From the NCBI GenBank assembly GCA_016209605.1, contig JACQVS010000066.1, positions 1-36,279 of the forward strand: 36,279 bases of DNA. Reading direction: 5' to 3'. The notes under the pieces were generated by a model. The model was given only the letters and a program-made list of their open reading frames with translations. It did not search any database and had not been told where the DNA came from. The position numbers and the translations under genes were made by a program. Positions 24,646 through 33,451 of this stretch are shown here, piece by piece. Within the stretch, counting starts at the first letter, position 1, and every line of letters starts with the position of its first letter. The DNA is from Planctomycetota bacterium (GTDB taxonomy: Bacteria; Planctomycetota; UBA8108; JACQVS01).

Positions 24646-24674
24646 GGCAAGCGAGAAATGGTTCTTCGCCTGCC
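24646..24674 (-). promoter_or_regulatory. Stable 5' hairpin in the argB leader
   Basis: GGCAGGCGAAGAA pairs with TTCTCGCTTGCC (12 pairs, one G-U, one bulged A) across the loop CCAT. It lies between the predicted transcription start and the leader ORF, 24 bases before its ATG. It could be a pause hairpin or protect the 5' end of the leader RNA. Confidence 0.5.
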
Positions 24675-24703
24675 AGATCCAGTTTGGGTCCAAGAATGAG
24701 AAA

Positions 24704-24732
24704 AATATAATCAATCGGGGAGAAGGAAACAA
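24704..24732 (-). promoter_or_regulatory. Candidate promoter of the arginine operon
   Basis: On the minus strand TTGTTT (24732-24727) and TATATT (24709-24704) are separated by exactly 17 bases in an AT-rich stretch. The -10 matches consensus at five of six positions; the -35 is weak (TTG only). Transcription would begin near 24697 and give a leader of about 290 bases before argB. No clear ARG box was recognised. Confidence 0.4.
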
Positions 24733-24791
24733 TATAAAATTCCGGTGAAAATTGGATTTTTTTGCGCTCCCGGGGTTACAATTCTCCGCCG

Positions 24792-24854
24792 CGGCAGCGC
24801 GACGCTGCCGGCAACGAGCCAACTTCGAGACTCATACTGCGGGCTTCGCCTGCA
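24792..24854 (+). promoter_or_regulatory. Two hairpins in the fabI 5' region
   Basis: CGGCAGCG-CGA-CGCTGCCG (24792-24810, perfect 8 bp) and TGCGGGC-TTC-GCCTGCA (24838-24854, 7 bp with one G-U) lie just before the fabI ribosome-binding site. The second resembles the hairpin at 7248. They may be small REP-like units or affect fabI expression. The rest of the gap (24405-24791) is occupied by the argB leader on the other strand. Confidence 0.45.
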
Positions 24855-24874
24855 AAATCGTAGGGGAACGACCG

Positions 24875-25651
24875 GTGCTTGAGAACTTGCTGAAGGACAA
24901 AAAGGGCCTCATTTTCGGCGTCGCCAACAAGCGCAGCATTGCCTGGGCGATCGCCCAGGCCTGCTCGCGGGCGGGGGCGCGGCTGGCCTTCACCTATCAG
25001 GGAGAAAAGCTCAAGGAGAAGGTGGAGGAGCTGACCCGGACCCTGCCGGGCGAGCCGCTCCTCCTGCCGTGCGACGTCACCCGCGACGAGGAAGTCAAGG
25101 AGGTCTTCGACCGCCTGCGCGAGACCTTCTCGACCCTGGACTTCCTGGTGCACTCCATCGCCTTCGCCAACCGCGAGGACCTGGAAGGACAGTTCATCAA
25201 CACCTCCCGCGCCGGCTACTTGCTGGCCCAGGAGATCAGCAGTTATTCCTTGACCCTCCTCGCCCGCGAGGCGGCCCCCCTGATGGCGAGCGGGGGCAGC
25301 ATCCTCACCATGACCTATCTGGGGGGCGAGCGGGTGGTGCCGGGCTATAACGTCATGGGCGTCGCCAAGGCGGCCCTGGAGTCCTCGGTCCGCTATCTGG
25401 CCAACGACCTGGGGCCCATGGGCATCCGCGTCAACGCCATCTCCGCCGGCCCCATCAACACCCTGGCCGCCCGCGGCATCTCCGGCTTCACCAACATCCT
25501 CGCGCACGTGGCCGAAAAGGCGCCGCTCCGGCGCAACGTCGAGATCGAGGAGGTGGCCCACACCGCCCTCTTCCTGGCCAGCCCGCTCTCGAGCGGCATC
25601 ACCGGCGAGGTGATCTACGTGGACTGCGGGTTCCACCTCCTCGGCCTTTAG
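24875..25651 (+). CDS. fabI: Enoyl-[acyl-carrier-protein] reductase, FabI type
   Basis: This 258-residue short-chain dehydrogenase-like reductase performs the last step of each fatty acid elongation cycle. LLKDKKGLIFGVANKRSIAWAIAQ is the classic FabI N-terminus. LVHSIAFANR, Tyr148 in TMTYLGGERVVPGYNVMGVAKAAL, and the Tyr158-x6-Lys165 pair are the catalytic features, and GPINTLAARGISGF is the substrate loop. The GTG start is chosen because family similarity begins there and AGGGGA lies seven bases upstream; the frame is open 41 codons further without similarity. The length agrees with about 260 residues for the family. The gene immediately downstream is broken. Confidence 0.94.
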   Translation: MLENLLKDKKGLIFGVANKRSIAWAIAQACSRAGARLAFTYQGEKLKEKVEELTRTLPGEPLLLPCDVTRDEEVKEVFDRLRETFSTLDFLVHSIAFANREDLEGQFINTSRAGYLLAQEISSYSLTLLAREAAPLMASGGSILTMTYLGGERVVPGYNVMGVAKAALESSVRYLANDLGPMGIRVNAISAGPINTLAARGISGFTNILAHVAEKAPLRRNVEIEEVAHTALFLASPLSSGITGEVIYVDCGFHLLGL

Positions 25652-25652
25652 C

Positions 25653-26494
25653 TGGGGAACCGATACGGAAAGCCGTTCGGTCATCCACGTTCACGTCCGC
25701 AAGCTCGATCCCGGCGCGACCTATGACGTCAACGCCACCAAGGGGGATAAGACGGTCAAGATCGGCAGCATCACGACCCGCGACGTCATGAATGTGGTGC
25801 CGCGAGTCTTCAGCGCCCCGCTGACGGGCGATCAAGAAACTCCCGCGGTGGATACCAAGGCCAGGGGATTCGGCCTCTTCCTCCTCAACCGCGAGCATAT
25901 GGCGACAAGCTGCCGTTTGACGCCGCCAGCATTGCCGACCTGGTTGACACTGAATTTTCCATCGTCAATGCGGCCGGCAAGACCGTCCTCTCCGGCAAGC
26001 TCACCGAAATAAGGGGGCTTCCCAAGCCTCCCGCCGACGATGATACCGGCGACAATACCGCTGGCGGGCAGCCGGCCCCTGATGGGCAGATGGGCGCCGA
26101 CAGGCAGATAGGGGCTGGGGGCCTCCTGGCGCTCGATCCGGAGGATCGAAGCGACACCGCCATTGTCGCCGACGCGGCCGAGATGGCTGAAAACACAGGG
26201 GAAGCCGCTCCCGATATCACCGATCCCCACGATGCCAGCTTCAGCCGCGGCGACGTGAACAATGACCAGGCCTTCGACCTGTCCGATCCGATCGGCCTCC
26301 TGGGCTTCCTCTACCTCGGCGGCCCCGCCCCCTACTGCCAGGATGCGGCCGATGCCGATGACAACGGCCGGCTCGAGATGGCCGATTCCATCGCCATGCT
26401 GCAGAGCCTCTTCCTCGGCCAGGGGACCCTGGCGGCCCCCTACGGCGAGAGAGGCTTCGATTCGACCCCGGACGAGCTGTTCTGCGGAAACTGA
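25653..26494 (+). pseudogene. 5'-truncated, frameshifted CHRD-like protein with dockerin-like C-terminus
   Basis: Right after the fabI stop, another frame reads protein without a start: SVIHVHVRKLDPGATYDVNA, then APLTGDQETPAVDTKARGFG and LFLLNREH, which resembles a CHRD domain (LxGxQExPPVxTxAxG). At about 25895 the similarity jumps to another frame (YGDKLPFDAASIADLVDTEF), as if one base were lost in GAGCAT-TATGGC. The second frame continues to a typical planctomycete dockerin-like pair (RGDVNNDQAFDLSDPIGLL, DADDNGRLEMADSIAML) and a normal stop. There is no signal peptide or start codon, so the 5' part is gone. Seen: two joined frames. Inferred: a dead gene, or a shorter live one plus an assembly indel. 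Confidence 0.65.
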
Positions 26495-26625
26495 ATTTCT
26501 CGCAGCTCCACCGGGGCCTGGCAGCAGGCGCAAGGTCCGGGTTTTAGCCCCTTGATGGCGCAGACCTCGCACCAGTAGTAGACCTCGTATTTATCTTGCT
26601 CTTGAACAACTCCAGGATAGTCTAG
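26440..26625 (-). pseudogene. Tail of a Cys-rich zinc-ribbon-like protein
   Basis: On the minus strand the sequence reads DKYEVYYWCEVCAIKGLKPG then PCACCQAPVELREI, with a CxxC...CxCC spacing like the C-terminal metal-binding tails of small planctomycete proteins. The frame has no ATG, GTG or TTG near its beginning and upstream runs only through antisense of the ABC exporter, so it appears to be a 5'-truncated remnant. It overlaps the end of the dockerin remnant on the other strand. It is not a confident gene; it is recorded because the residues look selected. Confidence 0.3.
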
Positions 26626-26649
26626 GCTTTTTTGATTGCAACTCCGGTC

Positions 26650-28500
26650 ATGCCAAGCTCCGAAAGCACGAAGAAGGACAGCGAAGAGAAGGCCGCGGGG
26701 CAGTCCACGGTCTCCATGGCGCGGATCCTGCGCCGCATCTTGAGCTTCGTCCGCCCCCACCGGGGGCTCCTCATCCGGGTCTACCTCTACCTCTTCCTGG
26801 TCCTCCTTTGCGAGCTGGCGGGCCCGGCCATCCTCGGGAAGACCATTGACCTCCTGGTGGCCTTCGGCACGGCCTCGGAAGCTTCTTCGCGCGACCAGCA
26901 CTTTTCCGGGGTCGTCGCTTACGGCCTGGCCTTCCTGGCCGCGGGCCTCCTCGGCCAGGCGCTCAACTTCCGCAAGGAGTTCCTGCGCACCCGGCTCAAC
27001 ACCGAGGTGCTCTGCGACATCCGCATCCGGCTTTACGACGCCATCCAGCGCCTGTGCTTCCGCTACCACGATGCCAACCACTCCGGCGACCTCATCACCA
27101 AGGCGACGCGGGATGTCTACCACGTCCACACCCTTTACGCCGAAACCATCTTCCTGGGAGCGGAAATCGTCATCCTCGTGGCCGGCGCCCTGGTCCTGAT
27201 CCTCATTACCGACTGGCGGCTGGCGCTGCTCTCCTTTTCGACCTTCCCCTTCGCGGCGGCGATCGTCGTCCGCGCCGCCGAGCGCATGCGGCAGCTTTCC
27301 CGCGCCGCCAGCGACCAGTACGACTGCGTGACGCGAGTGTTGCAGGAGAACATCTCGGGCGTGCGGGTGGTGAAGGCCTTCGCCCGCGAACCGGCGGAGA
27401 TCGAGAAGTTCAGCCGCGAGACCTCGACCTTTCTCGAGCGCAGCCTCCTCACCGTCCGCACCTTCACCTTGAACCTCCCCCTGGCCGGAACGCTCTTCAA
27501 CCTGGCGATCCCCATCACCCTCCTGGGCGGGGCGCTGCTGGCCGGAAGCGGCGCCATCAGGGTCGGGCAGATCGCCGCCGCCATCTTCTACCTCTCGAAG
27601 ATCTCCAACGTCCTGCGCATGCTCAACCGCGTGGTGCAGACGCTCCAGGAGGCGGCCTCGGGAGGGGACCGCTTCTTCACCGTTCTCGATGCCGAGCCGC
27701 ACGTCAAGGAGCCGGCTGCCCCCAAGCCCCTTCCCGAGGGGGGCAGGGGCGAGGTGGTCCTCGACGGCGTCCACTTCGCCTATCAGCCCGGCGCGCCCGT
27801 GTTGCGCGGAGTCAGCCTGCGGATCGATCCGGGGAAGCGCACCGCCATCGTCGGTCCCACCGGCTGCGGCAAGAGCTCCCTCGCCAGCCTGATCCCGCGC
27901 TTTTACGAGGTGCAGGAAGGGCGGATCCTCATCGATGGGGTGGACATCCGGGATGTCCCCCTCGCCGAACTGCGGCGGGTGGTCAGCCCGATCTTCCAGG
28001 ACACCTTCCTCTTCTCGATGTCGATCGCCGAGAACATCGCCTTCGGGCGGCCGGACGCCGCCCGGGAGGAGATCGAGCGCTGCGCCCGGGCGGCGCAGAT
28101 CCACGACTTCATCGCCGGCCTCGAGGCGGGTTACGACACCATCATCGGCGAGCGCGGCATGAGCTTGAGCGGCGGGCAGAAGCAGCGCATCTCCATCGCG
28201 CGGGCCTTCCTCATGAATCCCCGCCTCCTCATCATGGACGACTGCACCGCCAGCGTCGACGCCGAAACCGAGAAGAAGCTGCAGGCCGCCATGGCGGCGC
28301 TGTCGCGCGGCCGCACCACCATCATCATCGCCCAGCGCTTCTCCTCGGTCGTCCACGCCGACCATATCGTCTTCCTTGACCGCGGCAAGGTGGCCGCCAT
28401 CGGCGCCCACGCGGAGCTGCTCGAGATCTGCCCCCTTTACCGGCAGCTTTACGAGATGCAGGTGCAAATCACCGCCGGCGCGGCGGGAGCGGCCGTATGA
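26650..28500 (+). CDS. ABC exporter half-transporter with degenerate ATP site (subunit 1)
   Basis: This 616-residue type I (IV) exporter half has six membrane helices (about residues 30-330) fused to an ATPase domain. Walker A is GPTGCGKSS (402-410) and the signature is canonical LSGGQ (506). Walker B ends MDD: Asp531 stands where the catalytic Glu is expected. The switch His is Gln (IIIAQRF, residue 562). These are the hallmarks of the degenerate half in heterodimeric exporters such as TM287/288 and BmrCD. ATG 26650 is used; a TTG six codons earlier and a Met before ARILRRIL are alternatives, and no good Shine-Dalgarno is visible. It overlaps the partner gene by ATGA. Substrate unknown (lipid, drug or peptide). 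Confidence 0.9.
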   Translation: MPSSESTKKDSEEKAAGQSTVSMARILRRILSFVRPHRGLLIRVYLYLFLVLLCELAGPAILGKTIDLLVAFGTASEASSRDQHFSGVVAYGLAFLAAGLLGQALNFRKEFLRTRLNTEVLCDIRIRLYDAIQRLCFRYHDANHSGDLITKATRDVYHVHTLYAETIFLGAEIVILVAGALVLILITDWRLALLSFSTFPFAAAIVVRAAERMRQLSRAASDQYDCVTRVLQENISGVRVVKAFAREPAEIEKFSRETSTFLERSLLTVRTFTLNLPLAGTLFNLAIPITLLGGALLAGSGAIRVGQIAAAIFYLSKISNVLRMLNRVVQTLQEAASGGDRFFTVLDAEPHVKEPAAPKPLPEGGRGEVVLDGVHFAYQPGAPVLRGVSLRIDPGKRTAIVGPTGCGKSSLASLIPRFYEVQEGRILIDGVDIRDVPLAELRRVVSPIFQDTFLFSMSIAENIAFGRPDAAREEIERCARAAQIHDFIAGLEAGYDTIIGERGMSLSGGQKQRISIARAFLMNPRLLIMDDCTASVDAETEKKLQAAMAALSRGRTTIIIAQRFSSVVHADHIVFLDRGKVAAIGAHAELLEICPLYRQLYEMQVQITAGAAGAAV

Positions 28501-30278
28501 CCGGAAACGCCGACCTCGAGGAAGAGCTGGCGATGGCGCCGCCGAGCCGGAAGCTGGCGCGCGGCTTGTTCCGGTTCATCCAGCCGTACCGCCGGCTGTT
28601 CCTCGGCATGATGGGGCTAGAGTTCCTCTTCGTCAGCGCCCGCGTCGGCGGGCCGCATATCGTGAAGCGCGTCATCGACCACGGCATCCCGGCGCGCGAC
28701 CATGCCGAGCTCTTCCTCCTCACCGGCGCCCTGGTGCTGCTCTACGTCCTCTGCTGGCTTTTCGATTTTATCCAGTTCCGCACCAACATGACCGCCGGAC
28801 AGCGCATCTTGAACGACCTGCGGCGCGCCGTCTTCACCCACGTCCAGTTCCTGTCGATGAGCTACTTCGACAAGACCAAGGCGGGGAAGATCATCTCCCG
28901 CGCCGACCGCGATGTCGCCGCCATGGAACACCCCATGGTCTGGGGCCCCATCACCCTCCTCAACGGCACCTTTTACCTGCTTCTTTCGGGGGTGAGCATG
29001 GCCTTGTACAGCTGGAAGCTCTGCCTGGTGATCGTGGCGCTGGTGCCGCCGCTCCTCATCGCTTCGGAGATCTTCCGCCGCAAGGGGCTGGTGGCCTACC
29101 GGCGGTGCCGCGAGTCTCTCGCCGTCCTCACCGCCAACGTCGCCGAGAGCATCTCCGGGATCAAGGTGACCCAGGCCTTCGCCCGCGAGGCCCGCAACCT
29201 GCTCATTTACTCGGGGCTGGCGCGCCGCCACGCCGACAACGTCCGCCACGCCTCGGTGGTCTGGAACCTCTACTCCCCCTTCGTGCGGACGCTTTACGTG
29301 GCCGCCACCGCCGTCATCATCTTCTACGGCGGGCATCTGGTCGCCGCCGGCGAGATCGAGGTCGGCGTGCTCGCCGCCTTCGTCCTTTACCTGGGGATGT
29401 TTTTCGGGCCGATCTTCGAGTTCAGCTCCCTCTTCAACGAGATCCTCCACGGCAGCTCGGCCGCGGAGCGCATCTTCCAGCTCCTCGAGACCGAACCGCA
29501 GGTGAAGGACCGGCCCGGCGCCCCGCCTTTCCCGCCCATCGAAGGGCAGGTGGAGTTCGACCACGTCTGGTTCCGCTACCGGAAGGAGGAAGTCGCCCCC
29601 TGGATCCTGCGCGACGTCCACTTCACCATCCGGCCGGGCGAAATGGTCGCTTTCGTGGGGCCGACCGGCGCCGGAAAGAGCACCATCATCAACCTCATCA
29701 CCCGCTTCTACGAGCCGGAGCGGGGCCGGATCCTGGTCGACGGCCTGGACCTCCGCGACCACACCATCGAGTCGCTGCACCAGCAGATGGGCATCGTGCT
29801 CCAGGACAACTTCCTCTTCAGCGGCACCGTCTTCGAGAACATCGTCTACCCCCAGCCGGAGACCTCGCTCCTGGAGGTGGAGGGGCTGGCCAGGGCGCTG
29901 GGAGCCCACGAGCTGATCGCGCGGCTGTCCGGCGGTTACGGCGCCCGCGTCGGCGAGCGCGGCACCAGCCTCTCCCAGGGCGAGCGCCAGCTCATCTGCT
30001 TCGTCCGCGCCCTGGTCGCCAACCCGCGCATCCTCATCCTCGATGAGGCGACCAGCTCGGTGGACACGGTGACCGAGGACCGGCTGCAGTCGGCTCTCCT
30101 CAAGCTGGTCAAGGGCCGGACCTCCTTCGTGGTGGCCCATCGCCTCTCCACCGTGCGCCATGCCGACCGCATCTTCGTGGTCGAGAGGGGAGAAATCGTC
30201 GAAACCGGCACCCATCAAGAGCTGGTGCGCGCCGGCGGCCGCTACGCCGAGCTCCACCGCGAGTACGTGAGGGTCTGA
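28497..30278 (+). CDS. ABC exporter half-transporter with catalytic ATP site (subunit 2)
   Basis: This 593-residue membrane-ATPase fusion has Walker A GPTGAGKST (388-396), Walker B LILDEATSSVD with catalytic Glu517, and switch His548 (VVAHRLS). Its signature is altered to LSQGE (492) where LSGGQ is expected. Together with subunit 1 this gives one canonical site (this Walker motif with the partner's LSGGQ) and one degenerate site (the partner's Walker motif with this LSQGE). That is the pattern of an obligate heterodimer. The start overlaps the partner stop by ATGA; the cupredoxin gene begins one base after its stop. Confidence 0.92.
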   Translation: MTGNADLEEELAMAPPSRKLARGLFRFIQPYRRLFLGMMGLEFLFVSARVGGPHIVKRVIDHGIPARDHAELFLLTGALVLLYVLCWLFDFIQFRTNMTAGQRILNDLRRAVFTHVQFLSMSYFDKTKAGKIISRADRDVAAMEHPMVWGPITLLNGTFYLLLSGVSMALYSWKLCLVIVALVPPLLIASEIFRRKGLVAYRRCRESLAVLTANVAESISGIKVTQAFAREARNLLIYSGLARRHADNVRHASVVWNLYSPFVRTLYVAATAVIIFYGGHLVAAGEIEVGVLAAFVLYLGMFFGPIFEFSSLFNEILHGSSAAERIFQLLETEPQVKDRPGAPPFPPIEGQVEFDHVWFRYRKEEVAPWILRDVHFTIRPGEMVAFVGPTGAGKSTIINLITRFYEPERGRILVDGLDLRDHTIESLHQQMGIVLQDNFLFSGTVFENIVYPQPETSLLEVEGLARALGAHELIARLSGGYGARVGERGTSLSQGERQLICFVRALVANPRILILDEATSSVDTVTEDRLQSALLKLVKGRTSFVVAHRLSTVRHADRIFVVERGEIVETGTHQELVRAGGRYAELHREYVRV

Positions 30279-30279
30279 A

Positions 30280-31023
30280 ATGCGCGCCGGGTTTCCTCTC
30301 TTGATAGCGGCGCTCGCCGCCGGCTGCCGTCCGGAGGCGGTTCGAAGCCCGGAGAGCCGTCACGCGCTCGCCGGCCGGATCATCTTCATCGGCGCGGCTC
30401 CGCGAGACACCACCCTGCTCATCCCCGAGGCCGGGGAGGTCGAGGCCCACACGCTCATCGTCGATCGGAAAACCCGCGGCGTGAAGAACGCCGCCGCCTG
30501 GATCGAGGGGCTGGAGGCGTCCGCGCCGCGGCTGCCATCCGCTTCTTCACCGGCTCTGGCGCCGGTCATGGACCAGATCAACTACACCTTCGTCCCCCAC
30601 GTCCTGGCGGTCCGGGAGGGGGAGGAGGTGCGCTTCCTCTCGAGCGACGCGGCCAACCACAACATCCACGCCCACGCCCTGGAGCCGGAAAACCAGTTCA
30701 ACATCATGATTTCCTCGGCCAGGGAGCACCGCCATCGCTTCAACCGCCCGCGCCGGCTGCCCGCGATCCTGATCGGCTGCGACCTGCACGCCTGGATGCG
30801 GGCCTGGATTTACGTCTTCAACCACCCCTGGTTCGCCATCACCGGGCCGGACGGCGGCTTCGAGATCAGCGGCCTTCCCCCCGGCAACTACCGCCTGGGG
30901 GTCCACCACGCCGACGCCGGCCTGCGCCGCGAGGTCGAGGTGACCATCCCCTGCCTCGATCCGGACGGCGTGACCATCCAGTTCACGGATAAAGATCTGG
31001 CGGAGGGGCCGGCGGAACAGTGA
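30280..31023 (+). CDS. Cupredoxin-like lipoprotein with C-terminal carboxypeptidase-regulatory-like domain
   Basis: This 247-residue protein has a lipoprotein signal (LLIAALAAGC, lipid Cys16). Residues 100-185 have a plastocyanin-type fold: VPHVLAVREGEEVRFLSSD, His-rich AANHNIHAH (127-132), then CDLHAWM with Cys167, His170 and Met173. These are the expected type 1 copper ligands, with one of the upstream His as the fourth. The tail FAITGPDGGFEISGLPPGNY is a Cna_B/carboxypeptidase-regulatory-like beta sandwich. It is probably a periplasmic or surface electron-transfer or copper-binding protein. It starts one base after the ABC exporter stop, so it is co-transcribed; whether the exporter serves it is unknown. 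Confidence 0.8.
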   Translation: MRAGFPLLIAALAAGCRPEAVRSPESRHALAGRIIFIGAAPRDTTLLIPEAGEVEAHTLIVDRKTRGVKNAAAWIEGLEASAPRLPSASSPALAPVMDQINYTFVPHVLAVREGEEVRFLSSDAANHNIHAHALEPENQFNIMISSAREHRHRFNRPRRLPAILIGCDLHAWMRAWIYVFNHPWFAITGPDGGFEISGLPPGNYRLGVHHADAGLRREVEVTIPCLDPDGVTIQFTDKDLAEGPAEQ

Positions 31024-31138
31024 CGGCCAGCCGGCCGTAAATCTGCGCTTATCGGAAGCAACCTTCGCACATTTTCGCCGTCCCGTTCAAAAAATGATAT
31101 GCTTCTCCGGCATCCATAAACGAAAACCGGGGAATCCC

Positions 31139-33451
31139 TTGAAGAAATCGAACTTTCATCTCTGCATGGCGGGCGGCGCGGCGCTGGGCTCCCTTCTCTT
31201 CCTCGCCGGCTGCGGCTTGTTTTCCAAGGGGCCGCCTGATGAATCGAGCGCCGACTTGCTGGTCGCTTACGGGAGCAAGGTCGAGACCACCGTGCTGCGC
31301 CTCAAACCGGCCGGTCCTTCCAGCGCCGAGTCCTCGATCCTGTTCCCGGAGGCCGACCGCCGGGTATCCCTCGAGGCGGCCCTGCATTTCCAGGAAACCT
31401 TGGCGGGCTACCACCAGCGCCTGGAGGCCCTGAAGGAGAAATGGAGCGGCTGCAGTCCCGCGGATCTGAACCCGGTGATCGCCGATTTCGAGAAGCGGCG
31501 GGAGGATCTCCAGGCTCAAGCCTTGCAAATCAACCTCCAGGTCAACTCCCTCGAAATGCAGTACGAGAGCTTCAAGCTGGAAACCAAGCTGCCGCTCTTC
31601 CTCCACAATCTCAAGCCGACCAGCGCGTACCTGGCCGCTTGCCAGCGGCTTTCGACCCTGGCCGCCGCCGTCAAGGACTACCTCTCCGGTCTCCACCAGC
31701 AAGGCCTCTCCCCGGCGGCCGAAGGGCAGCATCCCGCCTCGCGAACCTTCCATTTCCTGCTTCTCTATCGACTGCGGCACCCGGCCGTCCATGAATACGC
31801 CCGGCTGTATGAATCGGCCTGGAAGGAATGGGTGCGGCTGGAGGTCCGGCAGGCCCGCTTCGATCGGGCCATGGAAGTGGTCCGGTTCGCGGCCGCCGCC
31901 GCCCCCGAGTTCCGCCCCAGCTCGCCGCAGGAAATGGTTGAAATCACCAACGCCTGCCTTGAAAGGATCCCGCCGCCGGAGGTCCTGGACCAGGTCGAGC
32001 GGTCCCTGGCCGGACTGGAAGCGGCATACCGGTCCGGCTCCAGCCTCCCAGGCGAGTGGGGAAAAGTGATCGACCGGGCCCGGGGCATCTTGCTGTTCTG
32101 CCGGGCGCAAGGCCAGAGCGGCGATCCCAGAAAAGCGGCCGAGCGGGCCTTGCAAGCCGCCAAGATGAACCCCTTCCTCGCAAACCGCGTCAATGATTAC
32201 CTCTTCAACACGGCCCACGCCGCCGGCCGGAAGCTCCTCGCCGCCGGCCGGCACGTCGAAGCCTTCCAGGTCTTCAGCCAGATCCTTGCCCCCCTGCCCT
32301 CCGGGGAAACTTACCTGCAAACGCTCAATTTCCGCGAGGAAGTCATCCAGCAGGCGCTGGCCGACTCGAAGCGCGAGCTGGACCGGATGAAGTTCCAGGA
32401 GGCGCGGGGCATCCTCACGCGGATTTCGCCAATCAGCGACAGCGCCGATCAGAAAGCCAAGGTGAGCGACGCGCTTTATCACTGCTTCGACGCCTATTCC
32501 AGCCACCTGCTCAATCAGGACATTCAGAAAGCCCTATCCGTGTGCCGAGAGACCCTGGCGTTTTTCCCCTCCGATGAGCGGGCCAGGAGGAAAATCGACC
32601 GGGGGCTGTACTTGTTGTTGACCCAGCAGGTGGGTGATCCCGAGACCGCCTGGCAGAGGCTCGGAGCCGAAAAAATCCTGGAAATGATCAAGGCCACGGT
32701 GAACCAGATGCCGACCCTGGACGGCCCCTTGTTCTGCCGGGACCTCCACGACAGCATCGAGCGGGCCTGGAGGCAAAAGCTCCAGCAGGCGGCGGCGCCG
32801 GGCGAGGCGTTTTCCCTCGCCAGCGAGCTGACGAAGCTCAATCCGCTGGGGAAAAAGAATCCCAGGAGGGAAGGGGCCGGCGCCTTGTGGCGCCTGGCTG
32901 GCAGCGCGGCCGAGCGGCAGGACTGGGATCTGTTCGAGGGCTGCATCGACACCTGGCTCTCGAAAGCCCCCGACGTCGAGCGCCCGCCAAGTTTCAAGGC
33001 CTGCTTCCTCCAGTTCATCGATTTCCTGGCCGCAGGCCCGGACTCCGGGAGGCTGGAGAAGAACCTGGCGGTCTTCCGGGCGGCTTATCCCAGCGATGAG
33101 GGGGCCGTCAAGACGGCGCTGAAAAAACGGCTGCCGTCGGCGAAATCCCCGGGTGAAGATGTCCTCGCCGCGCTGGAAGCCCCGACCTCAAGCGCTGGCG
33201 CTTCTAAACCGCTGCCGCGACTCTGGCAGGAGCCCAAGCCGCGAGAAGCGGTCGGATCGGGGGAAAAGGGGCTCCCGGGAAAACCGAGCTGGATCGCCAT
33301 CTCATTGGCGGTCCTGGGAGCTTCGGGAAGCCTCCTCATGATCCTGGCCTTGCCGCTGGCCACCTGGAGGCGGGGCCTCCTCTCTTTCCGCTGGTACGGT
33401 CTGGGAGCGCTCTGGCTCGGCCTGGCGCTCGGCTTTTACCTGGGAACGTGA
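31139..33451 (+). CDS. Large helical lipoprotein with C-terminal membrane helices, function unknown
   Basis: This protein of about 770 residues has a lipoprotein signal (GALGSLLFLAGC region, lipid Cys about 25). A long alpha-helical middle resembles TPR-like solenoids (RAMEVVRFAAAAAPEF, KAAERALQAAKMNPFLANRV, HVEAFQVFSQILAPLPSG). Two hydrophobic helices lie at the end (AISLAVLGASGSLLMILAL, GLGALWLGLALGFYLG). TTG was chosen as start because GGGGA lies five bases upstream and the signal peptide then begins with KK; ATG 31094 in the same frame is an alternative. A 115-base gap precedes it. It overlaps the next gene by GTGA, so the two are coupled. Confidence 0.75.
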   Translation: MKKSNFHLCMAGGAALGSLLFLAGCGLFSKGPPDESSADLLVAYGSKVETTVLRLKPAGPSSAESSILFPEADRRVSLEAALHFQETLAGYHQRLEALKEKWSGCSPADLNPVIADFEKRREDLQAQALQINLQVNSLEMQYESFKLETKLPLFLHNLKPTSAYLAACQRLSTLAAAVKDYLSGLHQQGLSPAAEGQHPASRTFHFLLLYRLRHPAVHEYARLYESAWKEWVRLEVRQARFDRAMEVVRFAAAAAPEFRPSSPQEMVEITNACLERIPPPEVLDQVERSLAGLEAAYRSGSSLPGEWGKVIDRARGILLFCRAQGQSGDPRKAAERALQAAKMNPFLANRVNDYLFNTAHAAGRKLLAAGRHVEAFQVFSQILAPLPSGETYLQTLNFREEVIQQALADSKRELDRMKFQEARGILTRISPISDSADQKAKVSDALYHCFDAYSSHLLNQDIQKALSVCRETLAFFPSDERARRKIDRGLYLLLTQQVGDPETAWQRLGAEKILEMIKATVNQMPTLDGPLFCRDLHDSIERAWRQKLQQAAAPGEAFSLASELTKLNPLGKKNPRREGAGALWRLAGSAAERQDWDLFEGCIDTWLSKAPDVERPPSFKACFLQFIDFLAAGPDSGRLEKNLAVFRAAYPSDEGAVKTALKKRLPSAKSPGEDVLAALEAPTSSAGASKPLPRLWQEPKPREAVGSGEKGLPGKPSWIAISLAVLGASGSLLMILALPLATWRRGLLSFRWYGLGALWLGLALGFYLGT

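Noticed and set aside
24458..24700. T-box riboswitch in the argB leader
   Set aside because: No AGGGUGGNACCGCG box or stem I elements could be found; the leader-ORF model explains the structure better.
28617..30257. Open frame antisense to ABC subunit 2
   Set aside because: Shadow of the transporter gene.
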